Assembly: GCA_000432135.1 (NCBI GenBank)
Contig: HF990624.1
Location: 2,466 to 7,674, forward strand
DNA length: 5,209 bases
From: Firmicutes bacterium CAG:124
GTDB lineage: Bacteria; Bacillota; Clostridia; Oscillospirales; Oscillospiraceae
Direction of reading: 5' to 3'
Position numbers and translations under genes: made by a program. Positions within the stretch are counted from its first letter, which is position 1. Every line of letters begins with the position of its first letter. The notes under the pieces were generated by a model. It was not told the origin of the DNA. It did no database searches and worked only from the letters and a program-made list of their open reading frames with translations. Of the stretch, positions 1-4,298 are shown one piece after another.

Positions 1-43
1 GTTGGCTGCGGCAGCTTGCCGGTTTTATACAGCTTCTGCTGTT
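1..43. other. Non-coding end after the last aminotransferase
   Basis: Two small hairpins are visible downstream of the stop: CAGC-TTCT-GCTG (30-41) and CGGCA-GCT-TGCCG (9-21). The stems are short and have no T-run, so a terminator cannot be called. The window ends before any further gene can be seen. Confidence 0.3.
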
Positions 44-1318
44 TTACTTTTTCAGATGCGCGTTGTGCACTGTGGTGAACGCGTCGATGACTCTCTGGAT
101 GTGCTCCTTTTCCCACGTGGGATGCAGGAACAGGTTCACCGTGCGGGCACGCAGGCTCTTTGCCACCGGGCATACAACGCCCTCATACGTCAGACCCTCG
201 CGGGTGTACTCCTTGGAGCAGAACGGGAACTTATGCGAGCCAAAGCCGCCGAGCTCCTTATATGCCTTTTCCTCGTATGCTTCCGGCCATTGAATGCCGT
301 AGCAGGGAATGCCCATGCCAGCCATTTCCTTAAGGAACGCGGGCGCGTCGATGTCCAGCTTGTCCAGATCCAGAATGATCGGGAACCACCAGTAAGCGCA
401 CTGACGCTCCTCGGTGTCAACCGGCAGCGACTTGACGCCCTCGAGCTTGCCCAGCGCCTCGCGGTACATCTTGGCGTACTCAAAGCGGCGCGGCAGATTC
501 CACGTTTCCAGACGCGCCAGCTCGTTGATGCCGACGATGGACTGCATCTCGGTCATACGGAAGTTGAAACCCACACGGTTGTGGATATAGGGCAGCTTCT
601 CCTCCAGCGCCAGCATATTCATTCTGGCCTTGACGTCATAGCCGTGGTCACGGAACGAACGTGCCTCCCAGCCGCGATCCTCGTCGTTGGTGACGACCAT
701 GCCGCCCTCGCCGCCGGTGGTGAAGTGCTTGGACTGTGCAAACGAGAAGCAGCCCACGTCGCCGATCGTGCCGACGGACTTGCCCTTATACTTGCCGCCG
801 ATGGCCTGCGCGCAGTCCTCGATAACGTACAGGTTATGCTTGCGGGCAATGGCCATGATGCGATCCATGTCACACACAACGCCATACAGATGGACAATGA
901 CAATGCCCTTGGTGCGCTCGGTGATCTTGCTTTCGATGTCATCAGGGTCGATGGTGTGGCTCTCATCCACGTCGCAGAAGATGGGCACCGCACCCGCCTG
1001 CACCACCGCGAACGAGGACGCGATGAACGAGTAGGACGGCACGATCACCTCATCGCCAGGGCCGATGCCCAGCGTTGCGATGCCGATGTGCAGCGCAGCC
1101 GTGCCGTTGGTGCAGGAAATTGCCATCTTTGCGCCGCACCACTTGGCGAACTTGTCCTCAAATTCCATGCCCTTATGGCCGGTCCAGTAGCAGACCGCGC
1201 CGGTGTCGAGTGCTTCGGCGATTTCCGCCTTGCTCTTCGGGTCAAACTGCGGCCAGCCGGGGAAGCCCAGCTCGGCAACGCCAGCGCCATTCATGACAAT
1301 TTCTTTTTTCTCGCTCAT
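44..1318 (-). CDS. DegT/DnrJ/EryC1/StrS family PLP-dependent sugar aminotransferase (inosose aminotransferase-like)
   Basis: This is a complete 424-residue cytosolic enzyme of the DegT/StrS fold (type I PLP aminotransferases). Such enzymes usually move an amino group from glutamate or glutamine to a keto-sugar or keto-cyclitol, or do the reverse. Visible landmarks are the phosphate-binding NGTAAL (residues 71-76), GDEVIVPSYSF (88-98), VIEDCAQAIGG (165-175) with D168 to contact the pyridine nitrogen, and FSFAQSKHFTTGGEGG with K197 as the Schiff-base lysine. NFRMTE (252-257) is the usual late family motif. The AQSK context recalls the QxK context of glutamine-dependent inosose aminotransferases more than the SFHxxK of ArnB-like enzymes; this is suggestive only. 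The ATG at 1318 has a modest TGAGGT Shine-Dalgarno 7 nt upstream and lies 57 bp after the preceding aminotransferase, so the two are probably cotranscribed. The lysine is intact, so a ColD-type dehydratase is unlikely. Family assignment is firm; the substrate is unknown. Confidence 0.93.
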   Translation of the reverse strand: MSEKKEIVMNGAGVAELGFPGWPQFDPKSKAEIAEALDTGAVCYWTGHKGMEFEDKFAKWCGAKMAISCTNGTAALHIGIATLGIGPGDEVIVPSYSFIASSFAVVQAGAVPIFCDVDESHTIDPDDIESKITERTKGIVIVHLYGVVCDMDRIMAIARKHNLYVIEDCAQAIGGKYKGKSVGTIGDVGCFSFAQSKHFTTGGEGGMVVTNDEDRGWEARSFRDHGYDVKARMNMLALEEKLPYIHNRVGFNFRMTEMQSIVGINELARLETWNLPRRFEYAKMYREALGKLEGVKSLPVDTEERQCAYWWFPIILDLDKLDIDAPAFLKEMAGMGIPCYGIQWPEAYEEKAYKELGGFGSHKFPFCSKEYTREGLTYEGVVCPVAKSLRARTVNLFLHPTWEKEHIQRVIDAFTTVHNAHLKK

Positions 1319-1324
1319 GTTAAA

Positions 1325-1330
1325 ACCTCA
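1325..1330 (-). promoter_or_regulatory. Weaker Shine-Dalgarno TGAGGT for the downstream aminotransferase
   Basis: TGAGGT, with a GAGG core, lies about 7 nt before the ATG at 1318, in the 57-bp spacer between the two aminotransferases. It is weaker than the AAAGGAG sites of the two upstream genes, so this enzyme may be made in smaller amounts from the same message. Confidence 0.6.
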
Positions 1331-1375
1331 TTTCTTCAAGTGTAAAACAGTTGCAAATTTACGAACGTTGGCCGC

Positions 1376-2686
1376 TTACACGCCTCTTTGCATCTCGTCA
1401 ACAGACTCGAGAATCGCGTCGGCCATATAGTCCAGCTGCTCCGGCGTCAGGCCGTAGACCGGGAAGTGCGTAAAGCGGTGGTTGAATACCTCCTCGCACA
1501 CCGGGCAGCTCTCAGCGATTGCCTTTTCGTCATAGCCATACTCACGCAGGATTTCGAACTTATACAGCGGGCCAAAGTGAGGAATCTGCGTGACGCCCTT
1601 TGCGTCCATCTTTTTCTTGAACAGCTGAATATCGCCGCCCGCCTTTTCGGGGATGATCTGAAGCTGATACAGATGGAACGTGGGTTTGATTTCGTCATTG
1701 CCCAGATCCTGCGGGATCAGAGCGTCGCAGGCGGAAAGGCGCTTTGTCAGATATTCGGACGCGCGGCGGCGCGCTTCGATAATCTGGTCGATTCGGGCAA
1801 TCTGGAGCTGCAAGCCCAGACCCTGAATCTCGGTGGTGGAGAAGTTGGTTGCGACGAACGGGCCGTTCTTGCCGCGGATGGCGGTGACGTCATACAGCCA
1901 GTTCGGGATATGCTTGCTGAAATCCGTGCCAAGGAAGCGCGCGCGGCGCATCTCGGGCAGGAATTCTGTCACGTTGGAACACAGGATGCCGCCCTCGCCA
2001 AAGGAGGTGATGTTCTTGACCTCGTGGAACGAGAACGAGCCAAAATCGCCGATTGTGCCGAGCTTGCGGTGCTTATACTCGCCGCCAAAGGCGTGCGCCG
2101 CGTCCTCAAGGACGACAATATCGTGCTGCTTGGCCAGCGCCATGATCGGATCCATATCGACTGGATAGCCGCCAATGTGGACGGGGATGATCATCTTCGT
2201 CTTGTCGGTGATCTTTTTCTCCACGTCCTTGGGATCCATATTCAGCGTCAGCGGATCGACATCCGCAAACACCAGCTTGCAGCCGATGGAAAGCGGATAC
2301 GCCATGGTTGCGGCAAACGTGATGGCCGGAACGATAACCTCGTCTCCTGGCTTCAGTCCAGTATACTTGCAGGCAATCTCAAAGCCCGCTGTGCAGTTGG
2401 TCAAAAATGTAGAGCCAGTGGTGTGCAGATATTCGTCGCACATATTCTCGGCCTTGCCAACCTCCACGTCCAGCGACAGCTTTGCCGGGGGCGCGGAAAC
2501 CTTGTCCAGCGCGAGAACGTCCTTCTCAACCGTTTTCAGCGCCTCGTCGTAGGCCTCGCCCTTGCCTTTCATCATAAACCGGATGATGGTCATCAAATCC
2601 TGCGCGTTATAGTTTTCGCCGACCGCAGCCCACGGGACTTTGGTTTCGCCGGTGTTATACCGGAAATCCGATGCTTTCTTCTCCAT
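1376..2686 (-). CDS. DegT/DnrJ/EryC1/StrS family PLP-dependent aminotransferase with extended N-terminal region
   Basis: This 436-residue cytosolic protein is a second DegT/StrS aminotransferase. GDEVIVPAITF (114-124), VLEDAAHAFGG (192-202) with D195, and FSFHEVKNITSFGEGG with K224 as the PLP lysine are all in place; the SFHxxKN context is the classic ArnB/perosamine-synthase form. It is not a recent duplicate of its downstream neighbour. It has about 25 extra residues before the PLP domain (roughly residues 35-88), and the usual GTAAL phosphate-binding segment reads NCTAG (97-101). The start is well set: ATG at 2686 with AAAGGAG 10 nt upstream. It follows the dehydrogenase after a structured 220-bp gap and precedes the other aminotransferase by 57 bp, which suggests a two-gene transcription unit that may be separately controlled. 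It probably transaminates a keto-sugar or keto-cyclitol made or used by the neighbouring dehydrogenase. The substrate is unknown. Confidence 0.93.
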   Translation of the reverse strand: MEKKASDFRYNTGETKVPWAAVGENYNAQDLMTIIRFMMKGKGEAYDEALKTVEKDVLALDKVSAPPAKLSLDVEVGKAENMCDEYLHTTGSTFLTNCTAGFEIACKYTGLKPGDEVIVPAITFAATMAYPLSIGCKLVFADVDPLTLNMDPKDVEKKITDKTKMIIPVHIGGYPVDMDPIMALAKQHDIVVLEDAAHAFGGEYKHRKLGTIGDFGSFSFHEVKNITSFGEGGILCSNVTEFLPEMRRARFLGTDFSKHIPNWLYDVTAIRGKNGPFVATNFSTTEIQGLGLQLQIARIDQIIEARRRASEYLTKRLSACDALIPQDLGNDEIKPTFHLYQLQIIPEKAGGDIQLFKKKMDAKGVTQIPHFGPLYKFEILREYGYDEKAIAESCPVCEEVFNHRFTHFPVYGLTPEQLDYMADAILESVDEMQRGV

Positions 2687-2696
2687 TTAAAATTGA

Positions 2697-2703
2697 CTCC
2701 TTT
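2697..2703 (-). promoter_or_regulatory. Shine-Dalgarno AAAGGAG for the upstream aminotransferase
   Basis: AAAGGAG on the minus strand lies 10 nt before the ATG at 2686 and supports that start. It overlaps the end of an inverted repeat by two bases. Confidence 0.85.
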
Positions 2704-2739
2704 CAGAATATCAGTTTGTTGACAGACGGACATTCTGAA
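2702..2739 (-). promoter_or_regulatory. Inverted repeat TTCAGAAT-N22-ATTCTGAA abutting the ribosome binding site
   Basis: Perfect 8-bp arms lie at 2702-2709 and 2732-2739. On the transcript the downstream arm runs into the AAAGGAG Shine-Dalgarno (2697-2703), sharing two bases with it. It could be an operator, or an RNA stem that affects ribosome access to the upstream aminotransferase gene. Confidence 0.35.
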
Positions 2740-2743
2740 GCAG

Positions 2744-2800
2744 TTACGGATCGCGGCAGCAATTGAACAAGCCGACCGCAACATCGAGTGGTCTGTTCAT
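2744..2800 (-). CDS. Possible short leader ORF (18 residues)
   Basis: A minus-strand ATG at 2800, preceded by AAGAGG about 7 nt upstream, opens an 18-codon frame reading MNRPLDVAVGLFNCCRDP and ending in TAA. It sits 58 bp before the aminotransferase start, inside the structured leader. It has no run of a single amino acid that would suggest classical attenuation. It may be a translated leader or a chance ORF. Nothing in the sequence reveals a function. Confidence 0.2.
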   Translation of the reverse strand: MNRPLDVAVGLFNCCRDP

Positions 2801-2813
2801 AGTTTACCTCTTC

Positions 2814-2826
2814 GCGTCATTGACGC
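2814..2826. promoter_or_regulatory. Candidate operator: perfect dyad GCGTCA-T-TGACGC
   Basis: Six base pairs on each side of a single central base form a perfect palindrome in the gap upstream of the aminotransferase pair. Its compact symmetry is typical of a dimeric repressor site (GntR- or LacI-type regulators are common near sugar clusters). It could also be a short RNA stem or chance. No promoter element has been placed relative to it. Confidence 0.3.
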
Positions 2827-2854
2827 TACCGTTATGGAATCAGTTTCTTTTTAT

Positions 2855-2882
2855 CTTCCCGCGCCGCAGGCGGCGCGGGAAG
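2855..2882 (-). terminator. Strong 12-bp hairpin downstream of the dehydrogenase gene (possible terminator)
   Basis: The arms CTTCCCGCGCCG and CGGCGCGGGAAG are perfectly complementary around a 4-nt loop. The hairpin begins 24 nt after the stop codon, which suits a terminator. On the minus strand it is followed by ATAAAAAGAAAC rather than a T-run, so classical intrinsic termination is doubtful. A 3'-end-protecting or partial-termination role between the dehydrogenase and the aminotransferases is plausible. Confidence 0.55.
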
Positions 2883-2906
2883 CATGATTGTGGAATTTTC
2901 TTTGAA

Positions 2907-3950
2907 TTACAGATCAACAACGCACTTGTTGTCGTTGGAACGGTAGGCCGCCTCCATAACGCGCTGCACCTGCACCGCATCAGACGCCGGAACCTCCAGC
3001 GGAAGATTGTTCAGGATCGAATTGCCGAACGACTCAATCTCGCGCGTGTACATATTGCCGAACTCCACGTCCAGCTGCTCGCCCTTGACGTCCTTGGTGT
3101 CCTGCTGTGCGTCATAGCCGCCAACCTCGCCGCAGAACATCGCGTCCAGCGTACCGCCGTCGATCTGGCCGATGATGTTTTCGCCAACCAGATGACCCTG
3201 ATCGCCGAAGAACTCAAGACGCCACTTGGAGGCTTCGTCGGGGATATTGAAGTTGGACTGCACCACGCATTCGCAGCCGTTTTCCAGCCGCATCAGAACC
3301 GTAGACGTGTCCTCCACCTCATAGTGGAACGTCAGCGTGTCGTGGAACGCCGCAACCTGCTTGACCTTTGAGCCGGTGACATACTGCATCAGGTCGATGC
3401 AGTGCACGCCCATGTCCATCATTGCGCCGCCGCCGCCGTTTTTCTTGCTCTGACGCCAGTTGCCGGGCATATCGGGATACCAGCAGGTGAACTGCGAGAA
3501 GCCCGAAACCGGACGGCCGATCTTGCCGTCGGCAATGGCCTGTTTCATAGCCATGACGTATGCGCCAAAGCGCATCATCAGACCTGCCGCAATCTTGACG
3601 CCCTTGCTCTCACAGTAGTCAACGACCTTCTGCCCCTCTTCCGAGGTCATGGCCAGCGGCTTTTCAATCAGAATATGCTTGCCAGCGTCGGCGGCCATCA
3701 TGGCCTGCTTGGCGTGCAGCACAACGGGGGACGCGATATAAACCGCGTCAATCTCGGGATCGGCCAGCAGCGCAGCCTCGCTGTCATACGCACGCTTGCA
3801 GCCCCACTTGGCGCGGGACTTTTCCGCCAGCTCCATATTGATCTCCATTACAGCAATCAGCTCGGCGTTATTCGCCAGCATCATTCCGGGAATCGTTCTG
3901 CGGTCTGCAATGCCGCCCGCGCCGATAACGCCCCAACGAAGCTTTTTCAT
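2907..3950 (-). CDS. Gfo/Idh/MocA family NAD(P)-dependent oxidoreductase
   Basis: This complete 347-residue cytosolic dehydrogenase has the family's usual length. The N-terminal Rossmann domain opens with GVIGAGGIA (7-15), followed by the EKP motif (96-98), whose lysine is normally catalytic. The C-terminal domain carries a glycine-rich loop (172-175) and MDMGVHCIDL (178-187), with D179 and H183 in the usual catalytic positions. Relatives oxidise or reduce a ring hydroxyl of a sugar, nucleotide sugar or inositol; examples are inositol 2-dehydrogenase, NtdC and WbpB. With two DegT aminotransferases downstream, the likely role is making or consuming the keto group that is transaminated. The ATG at 3950 has AAAGGAG 9 nt upstream, and the protein begins MKKLRWGVIG, a normal family start. 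A strong hairpin lies 24 nt past the stop. Eight cysteines hint at an anaerobic host. The substrate and the cofactor preference (NAD or NADP) are not determined. Confidence 0.93.
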   Translation of the reverse strand: MKKLRWGVIGAGGIADRRTIPGMMLANNAELIAVMEINMELAEKSRAKWGCKRAYDSEAALLADPEIDAVYIASPVVLHAKQAMMAADAGKHILIEKPLAMTSEEGQKVVDYCESKGVKIAAGLMMRFGAYVMAMKQAIADGKIGRPVSGFSQFTCWYPDMPGNWRQSKKNGGGGAMMDMGVHCIDLMQYVTGSKVKQVAAFHDTLTFHYEVEDTSTVLMRLENGCECVVQSNFNIPDEASKWRLEFFGDQGHLVGENIIGQIDGGTLDAMFCGEVGGYDAQQDTKDVKGEQLDVEFGNMYTREIESFGNSILNNLPLEVPASDAVQVQRVMEAAYRSNDNKCVVDL

Positions 3951-3959
3951 AGCAATTGT

Positions 3960-3966
3960 CTCCTTT
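3960..3966 (-). promoter_or_regulatory. Shine-Dalgarno AAAGGAG for the Gfo/Idh/MocA gene
   Basis: AAAGGAG on the minus strand lies 9 nt before the ATG at 3950 and fixes that start. It is a near-consensus Firmicutes-type ribosome binding site. Confidence 0.85.
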
Positions 3967-4020
3967 TATGATTCTAAAACGCAGAATTTTTGCGATTATT
4001 TCCAAGCTTACACGTTTTTT

Positions 4021-4063
4021 GCCGGCTGTGCCGGCGGGATATGCCTTGTCCGGCTGTGCCGGA
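4021..4063. repeat. Two direct copies of a CCGGCTGTGCCGG mini-hairpin
   Basis: The 13-mer CCGGCTGTGCCGG occurs at 4022-4034 and 4050-4062, so the repeat period is 28 bp. Each copy folds on itself: GCCGGC-TGT-GCCGGC at 4021-4035 and TCCGGC-TGT-GCCGGA at 4049-4063. The outermost base pair differs between copies (G-C versus T-A) but pairing is kept, a compensatory pattern that suggests the structure matters. It lies about 70 bp before the dehydrogenase start. It could be a dispersed intergenic repeat unit or a 5'-leader structure. Confidence 0.6.
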
Positions 4064-4246
4064 GCATCGCCGCTGCTGCCAGACGGCGGTTCGTTTTGTC
4101 CTGCTCCTATCTTACGACGGATGCTTTCAATTTTCTATGTGATTTTGTGTAACGATTTACGTCTAATAATTTTTCCGCAGAAAGGAACACGAATTTCAAA
4201 AACGCGGTTTTCTCTCTGCGGGCATCGGCGCAATGCGCCTGCGGAT

Positions 4247-4268
4247 GCAGGGGGCTTGCGCCCCCTGC
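4247..4268 (-). terminator. GC-rich hairpin downstream of the binding-protein gene (possible terminator or 3'-end stabiliser)
   Basis: The arms GCAGGGGGC and GCCCCCTGC form a perfect 9-bp stem with a 4-nt loop, beginning 30 nt after the stop codon. A second small palindrome, GGCGCAATGCGCC, lies just beyond it at 4227-4239. No clear T-run follows on the minus strand, so this is not a textbook Rho-independent terminator. It may end transcription inefficiently or protect the 3' end of the transporter mRNA. Confidence 0.5.
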
Positions 4269-4298
4269 GATTACGCGGTTTACGGAATTTGCCGGAGA

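Larger units (their letters stand above)
2687..2906. other. 220-bp structured intergenic region before the aminotransferase pair
   Basis: Between the dehydrogenase stop and the next gene there is no substantial ORF. In transcription order the gap contains a 12-bp GC-rich hairpin, a 13-bp perfect dyad, a possible 18-residue leader ORF and an 8-bp inverted repeat that touches the Shine-Dalgarno. The density of structure suggests the aminotransferase pair has its own control. No convincing sigma-A hexamer pair was found by eye. Confidence 0.5.
3951..4298. other. 348-bp non-coding gap between binding-protein and dehydrogenase genes
   Basis: No credible gene is seen on either strand. Read in the direction of transcription, the gap holds a GC-rich hairpin soon after the binding-protein stop, then an AT-rich stretch (about 4100-4200), then two copies of a short GC hairpin (4021-4063), then a second AT-rich stretch before the Shine-Dalgarno of the dehydrogenase. 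The size and composition fit a terminator plus a new promoter. I could not find a -35/-10 pair with good hexamers and spacing, so no promoter is called. Confidence 0.6.

Noticed and set aside
44..1318. A ColD-like PLP dehydratase instead of an aminotransferase
   Set aside because: ColD-type enzymes replace the PLP lysine with histidine; here K197 (and K224 in the neighbour) is present.
2..1345. A 447-codon open frame on the plus strand opposite the downstream aminotransferase
   Set aside because: It is codon-aligned with the minus-strand gene, so it stays open simply because that gene avoids TTA, CTA and TCA codons. The minus-strand product has clear family motifs and a ribosome binding site.
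1388..2722. A 444-codon open frame on the plus strand opposite the upstream aminotransferase
   Set aside because: Same explanation: antisense of a codon-biased gene in matching register, with a translation that shows no recognisable fold.
2593..2784. Minus-strand 63-codon frame overlapping the aminotransferase start
   Set aside because: It runs through the leader and the real gene start out of frame and has no ribosome binding site of its own or family features.
2763..3371. Plus-strand frames opposite the dehydrogenase (also 3402-3971)
   Set aside because: They are broken antisense shadows of a well-supported Gfo/Idh/MocA gene.
3960..4200. A sigma-A promoter for the dehydrogenase
   Set aside because: Pieces such as TTGGAA, TAGAAT and TTGAAA exist, but none gives acceptable -35/-10 hexamers at 16-18 bp spacing.
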